A stretch of DNA of 64,000 nt from assembly GCA_002368155.1 (NCBI GenBank), contig AP018183.1:167373-231372 (forward strand), in the 5' to 3' direction. The notes below the pieces were generated by a model that saw only the letters and a list, made by a program, of their open reading frames with translations, made no database searches and had not been told where the DNA came from. The position numbers and the translations under genes are program-made. This document shows positions 1 through 7,495 of this stretch, one piece after another (the stretch's first letter is position 1; each line of letters starts with the position of its first letter). The DNA is from Nostoc carneum NIES-2107 (GTDB lineage: Bacteria > Cyanobacteriota > Cyanobacteriia > Cyanobacteriales > Nostocaceae).

Positions 1-531
1 ACGCTCGTGCATGGTTTCATCTGTTGGATCGTTGATTCGCAAACTAACAAACCAACGTCCAGAAGGCTCAAGTCTAACGGTGATGGTGCTGGGTTCACAC
101 AATGCAGGCAACTGTCTAGACCATTTAATATTCAATGGTTCAGAACACTTAGCCAAGTAGACTTGACCATCCTTCCACCTAAAAGCAGACTTGGTAAACT
201 CTGCACTACCACCGCTACGCTTGTTTTTGAAGTTGGGATATTTTGCCCTGCCAGCGAAGAAGTTAGTAAATGCAGTTTGCAGATGTCTCAAGCCTTGTTG
301 CAGTGGTACGCAGCTAACCTCATTCAAAAACTGGAGGTCATCAAGTTTCTTCCAAGAAGTCAACATAGCAGAAGACTGAACGTAATCAACCTTCTGCTGT
401 TTCTCATACCAAGCTTCAGTTCTCGCTGCCAAAGCTTTGTTAAATACCAACCGCACACAACCAATTGTCCGGCGCAATATTTGTTCTTGCTCGGCAGTTG
501 GATAAAAACGGTAGCGGTAGGCTTTTTCCAT
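1..531 (-). CDS. tnpB: TnpB (IS200/IS605 family), N-terminal part, cut by window edge
   Basis: The minus strand is open for 177 codons from ATG at 531 to the window edge. The protein begins MEKAYRYRFYPTAEQEQ and continues CVRLVFNKAL, the usual opening of RNA-guided TnpB nucleases (OrfB). A 'KYPNFKNK' motif and a beta-rich stretch (residues about 120-177) follow, as in the WED/REC part of TnpB. The RuvC residues, the zinc ribbon and the 3' guide (omega RNA) end would lie left of the window. No tnpA is visible on the right side (532-725), so this may be a tnpB-only element. The family call is confident; whether the gene is intact cannot be judged. Confidence 0.88.
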   Translation of the reverse strand, partial: MEKAYRYRFYPTAEQEQILRRTIGCVRLVFNKALAARTEAWYEKQQKVDYVQSSAMLTSWKKLDDLQFLNEVSCVPLQQGLRHLQTAFTNFFAGRAKYPNFKNKRSGGSAEFTKSAFRWKDGQVYLAKCSEPLNIKWSRQLPALCEPSTITVRLEPSGRWFVSLRINDPTDETMHER

Positions 532-725
532 ACGTCACATTTTATCACAAAATCTGTGAAATACGTAAAACCCGCTATGTACCAAAGTTTATTTATTCAC
601 TCGTCGCTCACCCCGTCGCCTGTCGTTGCTATGCAACAACTCGACTTCATTGTGAAGCTTCTCGCTCGTCCCCATTCCTCTCACCGCCAAACTGCGTTGT
701 GGCGGGAGTCTCCTGGGGGTGTTAG
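532..725. other. Intergenic: outer flank of tnpB element and GST leader
   Basis: This stretch between tnpB and the GST start has no credible gene. It is GC-richer than its surroundings from about 600 to 725 and contains short inverted stretches such as GGAGTCTCC just before the GST start codon. The boundary of the tnpB element could lie here, but no clear hairpin end was identified. Confidence 0.4.
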
Positions 726-1358
726 ATGAAACTCTATGAATTTGCTCCCACACGATCAATTCGGGTTCGCTGGGTTCTCCAGGAACTTGGGGTGGAATTT
801 GAAGCAATCTCCATCAACATGCGGGCAGGTGAACACCGTACACCCGATTTTCTCACCATTAATCCCACTGGCAAGCTCCCTGTGCTCATCGATGGCGAAC
901 ATATCATCACTGAATCCATAGCCATTGCTTTGTACCTCGGTGAGAAGTACCCAGAATCTAACTTAGTACCGACAGACTTGCTTGTGCGAGCACAGCTTTA
1001 TCGTTGGCTCCTCTTTACTGCCACCGAATTAGAACAGCCGCTATGGCGTATCGCTCACCACAGGTTTATATACCCAGAAGAGTTGAGATTGCCTGCTGAA
1101 ATACCTCTCGCTCGGCAAGACTTCACCAATATGGCTGTTGTTTTAGAGAACCATCTATTGGATCGGCAGTTTGTAGTGGGTGAACAAGTCACAGTGGCTG
1201 ATTTTGTGCTTGCTTACACACTGGATTGGGCGAATGAAGTTCAGCTACTCGCCACTTTCCCCACGCTGGTGGACTACATGGAACGAATGTACAAACGACC
1301 AAAGGCATCTGGGCGAATCGCAGCTGCACTTGCAAGTCTCAATCAGACCTCACAATGA
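726..1358 (+). CDS. Glutathione S-transferase family protein
   Basis: This 210-residue protein has the length and layout of a cytosolic GST. An N-terminal thioredoxin-like domain (residues 1-80, MKLYEFAPTRSIRVRWVLQE) contains the cis-proline region 'GKLPVLIDG' and the 'ITESIAIALYLGEKYP' helix that binds the gamma-glutamyl part of glutathione. An all-helical C-terminal domain carries the N-capping box-like 'VTVADFVLAYTLDW'. Members conjugate glutathione to electrophiles or act as peroxidases. The substrate cannot be read from sequence. It is a single gene, divergent from the minus-strand run at 1.5-4.7 kb. Confidence 0.88.
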   Translation: MKLYEFAPTRSIRVRWVLQELGVEFEAISINMRAGEHRTPDFLTINPTGKLPVLIDGEHIITESIAIALYLGEKYPESNLVPTDLLVRAQLYRWLLFTATELEQPLWRIAHHRFIYPEELRLPAEIPLARQDFTNMAVVLENHLLDRQFVVGEQVTVADFVLAYTLDWANEVQLLATFPTLVDYMERMYKRPKASGRIAAALASLNQTSQ

Positions 1359-1412
1359 TTCACAAAAGGAGATAACCCAATAAAACCCAACCAAGCTGAA
1401 CAAACTTCACCC

Positions 1413-1533
1413 ATGCCTGCTCAACTGCCAAAAGAAAGAACATCAGTGGCTCCAGAAACTCGTCGGTGAGTGGACGTATGAAATCGAAGCGATGATGGAA
1501 CCCGATCAACCTCCCGTAAGCTCAATGTTTTAG
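1413..1533 (+). pseudogene. Frameshifted 5' remnant of a DUF1579-like gene
   Basis: ATG at 1413 reads MPAQLPKE and then needs a one-base shift in the A-rich run near 1437. After the shift, the frame reads EHQWLQKLVGEWTYEIEA from 1438 and stops at 1533. The 'HxWLxxLVGEWxYE' opening is typical of DUF1579 proteins. The rest of the domain is absent, because the cupin gene on the other strand ends at 1530. The piece is a decayed fragment; the family call rests on about 20 residues. Confidence 0.5.
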
Positions 1534-1928
1534 GAAAGTGATCGACTCTGGGTTCCTTCACCAGGTGTGATAAATAACACTGAACTGGGAGTACGAACCT
1601 TTGCTGTATGCCAGACTCCGCGTGGTACCAAAATGTACTGACCTGGGGTGTTGAGAGATACAATTGCTTCACCTCTATCTTGCTCCAGCACGAAATCAAT
1701 CTGTCCAGATAAAAGGCAGACAAATTCCTCTCCAGCAGGGTGTCTTTCCCAACTATCCCAGTCTTGCTCGAATGTGTAGTGGGAAATTAACCGTTTTCCC
1801 TTAAAGTCTCCAAATTGCTGTTCTAGCTTTTCGTAGAAGCGATCACTGTTAGCGATTGGAATTGCATTGTTAGCATCATCCAGGACAACAAAAGTTGAGT
1901 TGATATTTTGGGGAGTGACTTCACTCAT
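1530..1928 (-). CDS. Cupin-domain protein
   Basis: The protein is 132 residues from ATG at 1928, which has a GGAG motif about 10 bases upstream. A longer frame runs upstream to 2036 but overlaps the next gene and lacks a better start. The C-terminal two thirds form a cupin barrel: 'HPAGEEFVCLLSGQIDFVL' (motif 1) and 'PGQYILVPRGVWHTAKV' (motif 2, with the metal-type His). Small single-domain cupins of this kind bind a metal and a small ligand, and the role here is unknown. It is the last gene of a minus-strand run starting at 4733. Confidence 0.75.
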   Translation of the reverse strand: MSEVTPQNINSTFVVLDDANNAIPIANSDRFYEKLEQQFGDFKGKRLISHYTFEQDWDSWERHPAGEEFVCLLSGQIDFVLEQDRGEAIVSLNTPGQYILVPRGVWHTAKVRTPSSVLFITPGEGTQSRSLS

Positions 1929-2026
1929 GATTCGATGACTCCTGCTGTAAGAATGAATAACGATTAACCTCAAAAACCAACTAACGCCTTTCGTCCGTCT
2001 GCTACGAAGTTGGGCTGCTGGCATAC

Positions 2027-2539
2027 CTATACCCAATCTTCAACCGTTAAAGCCCAGCGTTCATGGTCACGCCATTCTCCATTGATTTTGAGGTATCGTC
2101 GAGAGAAGCCCTCCTTCGTAAAACCGAGTCGCTCTACTAAATGAATGGATGCCCTGTTTTGGGGCTGAATATTGGCTTCAACTCGATGCAAACCGAGTGT
2201 ACAAAAAGCGTAATCAATCGCTAAATGCACACCCTCTGACATCAACCCCTGACCTGAAAAATTTACGTCAACGTAATAACCGAGATAAGCATTTTGAAAC
2301 GCTTGGTAGAAGATTTGACTGAAATTTGCGACTCCAATAATTTCAGCACTATCTGCGTGACAAATTAGTAAGCCTTCAAAGTCCTCATTTTGGCAACGAT
2401 TGATATAGTTTTTGCACTCCTGCTCGTTGAGTGGAGGAAAAGCCCAGGGGTAATGGAACTCTTTGCTTCGTTGGTGAAGAAATAGCAATGCTTGACAATC
2501 TTCTTCGATTGGTTTTCTGATAAAAACACGAAATGGCAT
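2027..2539 (-). CDS. GNAT-family N-acetyltransferase (RimJ/RimL type)
   Basis: This is a 170-residue protein from ATG at 2539 (MPFRVFIRKPIEEDCQALL). A TTG start at 2569 is possible but less likely. It shows the RimJ/RimL arrangement: 'LGYYVDVNFSGQGLMSEGVHLAIDYAF' carries the acetyl-CoA pyrophosphate-binding Q/GxGxxxE-type loop, and 'LHRVEANIQPQNRASIHLVERLGFTKEG' is the classical motif B region. It probably acetylates an N-terminal or small-molecule amine. Spacing of about 50 bp to the methyltransferase upstream suggests co-transcription. Confidence 0.85.
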   Translation of the reverse strand: MPFRVFIRKPIEEDCQALLFLHQRSKEFHYPWAFPPLNEQECKNYINRCQNEDFEGLLICHADSAEIIGVANFSQIFYQAFQNAYLGYYVDVNFSGQGLMSEGVHLAIDYAFCTLGLHRVEANIQPQNRASIHLVERLGFTKEGFSRRYLKINGEWRDHERWALTVEDWV

Positions 2540-2588
2540 AGAGATTCTTAGCTCTGTAGTTGCTATCAAACATTTCAGACTGTGCTCC

Positions 2589-3347
2589 TTATGTTCTATC
2601 GCGGGTTGGGGAAGCGTGAATTGCTTTACGTGCTGAAAGAAACAGGAAAAGAGGAATTCTCATACGCCGCTCATATTCTTTCTGACTTGAGAAATTTTGA
2701 GGCTGAGGGCGCGATTCTCGGATATGTTCTAGTTTAAAACCAGTCATCCTGATCAGATCGAAGTACTCCTCTAGCGTGCGGTGATACTTCGTCACCGCAT
2801 GTCCGAGCCATTGATGCCTTCTTGCGCCGGGTTTGAAGTAATCGTCTACAAGCCATGTGCTGCGATGACCCTCTGCTAAACTCGCAAAGTTGGAGGTAAT
2901 CACAGGATGTTCTACTGAGAGAATCATGCGACCACCGGGACGCAGGGCTTGATAAGCCTCCTGGAATACAGGTTCAAGATTTTCAACATACTGGAAAGCT
3001 AGTCGCGAAGCTACCAGATCCGCCTGTTCGCTCTGTGCCTTCCAGGTTTCTAATCGCTCATGATACACTTTGCCTGATGTATTGGTTAGCGTTGCTAAAG
3101 CAAGGTCAATCATGGCGCTAGAGGCTTCAATGCCGATGTAAGAGCGTGCCCCTTGTAAGAGCGCTTCTTTTCCAAACGATGCATCGCCACAGCCGAGATC
3201 GATGATGTCAAGCTGGTTGAGGTTACCTGCAAGTTCTAGAAAAATCGGACGTTCCAGTGTGTCATTGGGATTGTCACATTGAGTACGACGGGCAATGTAC
3301 TTGGCTCGTACATCTGGATTGTCATAAAACTCTTCATGGTTTGACAT
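2589..3347 (-). CDS. Class I SAM-dependent methyltransferase
   Basis: ATG at 3347 (MSNHEEFYDNPDV) gives 252 residues; a TTG at 3371 is a less likely alternative. Motif I is 'DIIDLGCGDASFGKEALLQGA' (SAM-binding GxGxxG variant), followed by the acidic 'GIEAS' and the post-motif 'ALRPGGRMILSVEHPV'. The fold corresponds to UbiE/BioC-like small-molecule methyltransferases. The substrate is unknown. The gene lies in the minus-strand run between a small membrane protein and the acetyltransferase, about 50 bp from each. Confidence 0.85.
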   Translation of the reverse strand: MSNHEEFYDNPDVRAKYIARRTQCDNPNDTLERPIFLELAGNLNQLDIIDLGCGDASFGKEALLQGARSYIGIEASSAMIDLALATLTNTSGKVYHERLETWKAQSEQADLVASRLAFQYVENLEPVFQEAYQALRPGGRMILSVEHPVITSNFASLAEGHRSTWLVDDYFKPGARRHQWLGHAVTKYHRTLEEYFDLIRMTGFKLEHIRESRPQPQNFSSQKEYERRMRIPLFLFLSARKAIHASPTRDRT

Positions 3348-3397
3348 GATTTTGGGTAGGTAGATTCGCAAGTATCTGGAGAGGTATGATTTCTTCC

Positions 3398-3682
3398 TTA
3401 ACGATTTGTTTGTTTGAATAGTCCGGCAGCAAGCAAAACAATACCCGTTAAGAAGAGATAAGCGTTTTGAAGGAGATAGCTGTCAGCCGTCATGCTTCTA
3501 AAAGCAATAATCTCTGGGCTATCTCCGATGACTCTACCGCCCTGATTAACCAGTGAGGAGATTAATAAATTGAGACGAAGGTTAACCAGTGACGGCAGAA
3601 AAAATAGAACGATGAAGGCGATCGCAATCAAAATTATGCCGATCGTGACTAAATTGGAACTGGAAGAAAAACGTCGCAACAT
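3398..3682 (-). CDS. Small membrane protein, two helices
   Basis: The protein has 94 residues. A strongly hydrophobic N-terminal helix (residues 10-33, VTIGIILIAIAFIVLFFLP) and a second one near the end (residues 70-90, LLQNAYLFLTGIVLLAAGLF) flank a polar loop. The start ATG at 3682 follows closely on the epimerase stop at 3747. I do not recognise a family. Its place inside the run suggests co-expression with its neighbours, but no function can be inferred. Confidence 0.6.
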   Translation of the reverse strand: MLRRFSSSSNLVTIGIILIAIAFIVLFFLPSLVNLRLNLLISSLVNQGGRVIGDSPEIIAFRSMTADSYLLQNAYLFLTGIVLLAAGLFKQTNR

Positions 3683-3746
3683 GGCTAAATTGTCGGAAAA
3701 TGAGAACCTGAGAGAGTAATCCTTGCTTTGTCATCCCGTCGCTTTA

Positions 3747-4733
3747 TCATCTGCTAAGCGATCGCGACTCTGGACTGGTTGCGGTTAGGTTTTCTAGTTC
3801 CCAGGCGATCGTTTGCCGCAACGCTTCCTCTTTAGTCATGGCTTCAACATAGCCTAACTCTTCTTGAAAACGAGTTGTGTCAGTTGCCAGATGATACTGC
3901 CACTGTAAATTCATCTGCAAATGAGAGGGGAGTTGATCTCTGGGAAGAGTTACTATCTCGCCATGCCAATTCACCAAATTTCCGAGCGCCTGGATTCGCT
4001 CCCGTAAAGTTGGAGTGGATGCTTCACCCAGGTTGTAAATGCGTCCAGCGGCACGATCGTCCGTGACAGCGAGTGTGATCGCTGCTGCAATATTCTCTAC
4101 ATAGCCATGAGAGAAGCGCCAATGGGCTTGTTCCTCCTCCAATAGAATCGGTTGCTGGTCAAACATCTGCCGAAGATAGGGTAGAAATCGATGCTGGCGC
4201 TCGCCAGGACCATACATAGCTGGCAACCGGAGAATTGTGGCAGGAAGTTCTGGGTGCTCCATTAGCATCTGTTCCACCAGGATCTTGTCATAATCCTGCT
4301 TAAACTCAAAGTCTAACGCCTCCAAGTCTCGATAGGGGTATCGCGTTTCCCGCAGTGGTGCATCTTCAGTTAAGGGCACTGGGTCAGGGGGATGGCTTCC
4401 CTGACCTTGCAAACCCTCATAGTTACGGTAAACATCTCCACTACTGATAGCAACAAGACGCTGAGTGCAGTTGCTAAACACCTGAACAACATCCTGTGCT
4501 TGTGCTTCTGTAAAAGGGATGATGTCGAGAACAACATCGGGAGAAAATTGTTCAAATTGGGCTTTGAAGTTGGGTAGTTGATTGCGTCTGCCATAGAAAT
4601 GGGTCAGCGAATTTAATTCACTAGTAGTGGTGCTACCTCGGTGAAACAGGGCGACTTGATGCCCTTGCACCATTAATTGGTGAGTGACATGGGAACCAAC
4701 AAAACCTGTTGCCCCGATCGCAAGAATTTTCAT
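3747..4733 (-). CDS. NAD(P)-dependent epimerase / extended SDR
   Basis: This 328-residue protein starts MKILAIGATGFVGSHV with the GxxGxxG dinucleotide loop at residues 7-13. 'RLVAISSGDVYR' and a downstream 'YPYRD' lie near the expected SDR catalytic Ser/Tyr region, although a clean YxxxK is not obvious. 'ILRLPAMYGPG' is the conserved substrate-loop motif of the extended SDR class. It probably acts on a nucleotide sugar or related substrate. It is the first gene of the minus-strand run that ends with the cupin at 1530. Confidence 0.8.
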   Translation of the reverse strand: MKILAIGATGFVGSHVTHQLMVQGHQVALFHRGSTTTSELNSLTHFYGRRNQLPNFKAQFEQFSPDVVLDIIPFTEAQAQDVVQVFSNCTQRLVAISSGDVYRNYEGLQGQGSHPPDPVPLTEDAPLRETRYPYRDLEALDFEFKQDYDKILVEQMLMEHPELPATILRLPAMYGPGERQHRFLPYLRQMFDQQPILLEEEQAHWRFSHGYVENIAAAITLAVTDDRAAGRIYNLGEASTPTLRERIQALGNLVNWHGEIVTLPRDQLPSHLQMNLQWQYHLATDTTRFQEELGYVEAMTKEEALRQTIAWELENLTATSPESRSLSR

Positions 4734-5114
4734 GGCATAGGATGAATCATAGGTAGAAGTTGCTACGCTTTACGCTTTGCCACTTTTGTCAGCCAAGCAG
4801 AGAAATTACCACAAGTGTCATCCAATACAGCGATTTTGACCTCTCCCATTGGAGTTGGTTTGGAATGAAAAACCACACCCAATTTCTTCAAGCGTTTATA
4901 GCCTCAGAACTTTTTCCTGGTCATCAACAAACACACTGTTGAGTTTGATCTTCACTGCTCCTGCTCCCAAAGTTGAGGATAATCAGCGATCGCTGGTCTG
5001 TTATTTGATTAACAGGTGATGGGAGAGAATTAGGCACATCGCGTTAATATAAGTATTCGAGTTCTGAGCTATTAGCATATTTACTACGAAAAGGCTAGAA
5101 AATGCTTTTATTGT
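4734..5114. other. Intergenic, no gene seen
   Basis: About 380 bp between the convergent Nudix gene end and the epimerase start. One HIP1-type CAGCGATCGCTGG lies near 4987. A 60-codon plus-strand frame at 4760-4942 has no ribosome site or recognisable motif and was not called. The promoter of the 4733 to 1530 gene run should lie at the left part of this stretch, but no clear -10/-35 pair was picked out. Confidence 0.5.
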
Positions 5115-5621
5115 TTACATAATATAAAAAATTTGCACAAGATTGAGCAAGTCGCTTTTTGCAGGTTCCCCTTTATGCAACCATTTGATTAACTCATCAG
5201 GATTTAACCAAAAACTCTCAATAAAATCATTTTCATTGTATTCTGGTTGAGAATCTAATTTGATTTCATAAACTTTCATAAAAGCAGATACTTGATGCTG
5301 ATGTGGTATGAGATATCCTAGTAAACGAACTTTCAGCATTTTGAGTTCTAAGTTTAATTCTTCTTGAAGTTCGCGTTGCAGAGCATCTTCATAAGTTTCT
5401 CCACTCTCAACATGTCCGCCCATGCTGACATCAAGACAACGGGGAAAAATTTGTTTTTGAGCACAACGGCGAGGTATCCAGAGTTGACCTAATGAATTAA
5501 CAACAAAAGCATTGACAACTCTAAAATTGTATAAACCTTGATTATATATTTCTGAACGTTTCTTTTGTCCAATAACGCGATCTCGTTCGTCTACAATATC
5601 AAGTATCTCATCATTTTGCAT
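5115..5621 (-). CDS. Nudix hydrolase
   Basis: The protein has 168 residues. The Nudix box is complete: G-G-H-V-E-S-G-E-T, then an EDALQ helix, then RELQEEL, fitting GX5EX7REUXEEXGU at about residues 68-92. The N-terminus 'EILDIVDERDRVIGQKKRSEIY' with 'NAFVVNSLGQLWIPRR' resembles the isopentenyl-diphosphate isomerase-like/YfcD branch of Nudix proteins. The likely reaction is hydrolysis of a nucleoside diphosphate derivative. It is divergent from the MOSC-ATL gene, with 54 bp between the two start codons. Confidence 0.87.
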   Translation of the reverse strand: MQNDEILDIVDERDRVIGQKKRSEIYNQGLYNFRVVNAFVVNSLGQLWIPRRCAQKQIFPRCLDVSMGGHVESGETYEDALQRELQEELNLELKMLKVRLLGYLIPHQHQVSAFMKVYEIKLDSQPEYNENDFIESFWLNPDELIKWLHKGEPAKSDLLNLVQIFYIM

Positions 5622-5675
5622 CAGAGTTTTATCTTAGGCGTTATTTATATATTTTGGTTTTTAAATAAATTCTAT

Positions 5676-6449
5676 ATGTCTAGCAAAAGTTCAATTAAAC
5701 ATCTTTTTATTAAGCATCAGCATGGTTCAGTCATGCGTGAAGTAGAAGAACTCAACTTAAAAGTAGGTTATGGTATAGAAGGAGATATTAATGCTAATCC
5801 TATCAGCCCTAGGCAAATTTTAGTTGTGAGGTATGAAGATATTAGAGAATTAGCAATTTCCCCAGGAGAATTAAGAGAAAACCTAGTCATAGAGGGGGTT
5901 GATTCTGCAACTTTTACTCCTGGTGCTCTGATAAATTTTGAGAGTGGTGCAGCGATTCGTTTAACTTTCCATTGTGAACCTTGTAAGCGCATAGCTCATT
6001 TAGTTAATTCTTTAAAAACTATTCAAGCTAAAAGAGGGATTTTAGGTGTAGTTATCAATTCAGGTAGAATTTATGTGGGTAATAATCTTCGGATTCAGGC
6101 TCATAAATTTCCGGCATTATCTGAACAACCTTATGAACGCTTTCTAAATTTTATAGTTAAAGTACCATCAGGCAAAGTAGTAACTTACAAACAGATAATT
6201 GCAGCAATTGGTGTAGATAACAGTTATGTGCGAGCGCTGCCGATATATCTCAAAAAAACATCTCCTGATGATTATCCAATCCACAGAATATTAAATTCTC
6301 AAGGTCAATTAATTAGATATATAAATAATCAAAAATCTAAATTAGAGTCCGAAAATATTGAAATTTTATATAATTCGGGTTTAGACAGCGAACCTCATAC
6401 CTATTTTGTAGAGGTTGATCAATATCTATATAACAATATAACAATGTGA
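5676..6449 (+). CDS. MOSC domain fused to alkyltransferase-like (ATL) domain
   Basis: ATG at 5676 (MSSKSSIKHLF) gives 257 residues. Residues 1-140 form a MOSC (MoCo sulfurase C-terminal) domain with the conserved 'REVEELNLKVGYGIEGD' opening and the Cys motif 'HCEPCKRI'. Residues about 148-215 match the DNA-binding region of O6-alkylguanine methyltransferases: 'ERFLNFIVKVPSGKVVTYKQIIAAIG', then 'YPIHRILNSQGQL'. The PCHR active site reads PIHR, so the alkyl-accepting cysteine is replaced, as in ATL proteins that bind damage and recruit excision repair. Coupling to MOSC is unusual. The start was chosen because the frame upstream overlaps the Nudix coding region. Confidence 0.75.
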   Translation: MSSKSSIKHLFIKHQHGSVMREVEELNLKVGYGIEGDINANPISPRQILVVRYEDIRELAISPGELRENLVIEGVDSATFTPGALINFESGAAIRLTFHCEPCKRIAHLVNSLKTIQAKRGILGVVINSGRIYVGNNLRIQAHKFPALSEQPYERFLNFIVKVPSGKVVTYKQIIAAIGVDNSYVRALPIYLKKTSPDDYPIHRILNSQGQLIRYINNQKSKLESENIEILYNSGLDSEPHTYFVEVDQYLYNNITM

Positions 6450-6648
6450 AAAATATCGGTTTTGATGGTTAACTGTGAACATTGAAAATCATTTAAGCTG
6501 AACTTCACTTTCTCTAGTAATGATAGCAGCGGTAATCAAATGCGCTAACCGTAAAACCTCTGCTACTTGGCCACAGTCAGTTAAGCAGTGAAGTACAAGA
6601 GCTACTATGGCAAACTTGTGATGGCAGAAAATTAGTCAGCATTGGTAT

Positions 6649-7026
6649 TCAATCCAAACTAATTTTCCATAAACCTTCTAGCGGATTGAACTGTTGCAAT
6701 TGACTATCGGTGGCGCTAGGCCAATCACTGCCATATATCAAGCCAACACTGAAGAAATTATTCACCCGATACTGCCCAAGTTTTCCAAAGCCTTCGATAT
6801 TTTTTGCGTCCGCGATTACTTGGCTGTTCAACTGTATATCCATTTGATTGCCATTATCAAAGTAAATCGTGGCTCGTTGTTTGTGAAAGCTGACCTGAAC
6901 ATTATAGATTCCACCAGTCGCATAATAATATGCTCTAGCAGGCAGCTTTTGACCATTAATGGAATACCCTTTGTATTCAACTGCCACAGCAGGTGTGCTG
7001 AGTAATAACAAAGCAGATACAACCAA
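6649..7026 (-). CDS. Secreted hypothetical protein
   Basis: A signal peptide (VVSALLLLSTPAVAVE) is followed by about 105 residues with no recognised domain. The mature part is rich in aromatic and polar residues (YYYATGGIYNVQVSFHK). No ATG occurs in frame. The frame stays open upstream to about 7068 with NKPIKIFRLVV, so translation starts at TTG 7026 or at a non-ATG codon further up, or the original ATG has been lost. A periplasmic or surface location is likely; function is unknown. Confidence 0.55.
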   Translation of the reverse strand: MVVSALLLLSTPAVAVEYKGYSINGQKLPARAYYYATGGIYNVQVSFHKQRATIYFDNGNQMDIQLNSQVIADAKNIEGFGKLGQYRVNNFFSVGLIYGSDWPSATDSQLQQFNPLEGLWKISLD

Positions 7027-7111
7027 CCTGAAGATTTTTATTGGTTTGTTAACAACAATTGTTGATCAAACTATTTTCTAGTCTAAAAGATAAATTTCAT
7101 TGACGGAGCAA

Positions 7112-7423
7112 TTACAAACTATCAGTACGATAGATGGATTCAATTAATTCCTCAACTTCTTCTTCGTCTAAGCATTGTTTCACTTGGTTATTAAACCACT
7201 TTATCTCTTCAGGTTCTGTGTTTTGGAGTTGGTAAACCAGTAGTGTTCCTGCAACACGGGCAAAAGTCAGGGGTGATGGGGAAAGGTGGCTCAGTAGTTC
7301 AGATGCATTCTGGTATATTTGCATAACTGATGTTTCGTCCAAAGGAGACCCCAATTGAGCAGAAAGCTGTTTTAAGCTCTCTTGAATAGATAAATAAAAG
7401 TCTGGCTCTTGTTCATGTGACAT
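7112..7423 (-). CDS. Hypothetical acidic protein (103 aa)
   Basis: A 103-residue, mostly helical acidic protein (MSHEQEPDFYLSIQESL). It has no signal peptide or membrane helix and no motif I recognise. The acidic C-terminus is 'DEEEVEELIESIY'. It lies directly downstream of the Ser/Thr kinase gene (stop at 7496) on the same strand and may share its transcript. Confidence 0.55.
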   Translation of the reverse strand: MSHEQEPDFYLSIQESLKQLSAQLGSPLDETSVMQIYQNASELLSHLSPSPLTFARVAGTLLVYQLQNTEPEEIKWFNNQVKQCLDEEEVEELIESIYRTDSL

Positions 7424-7495
7424 AGGGTTACTTATAAACGCTGATCAATATGATTTTTTCTCAACTCGCAAAAAATTTAGGCACTGCTTTTACAT

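Noticed and set aside
7..729. 240-codon plus-strand ORF at the left edge
   Set aside because: It is antisense to a continuous TnpB frame with clear family motifs and has no recognisable protein features.
4760..4942. 60-codon plus-strand ORF in intergenic space
   Set aside because: No ribosome site, no motif, isolated.
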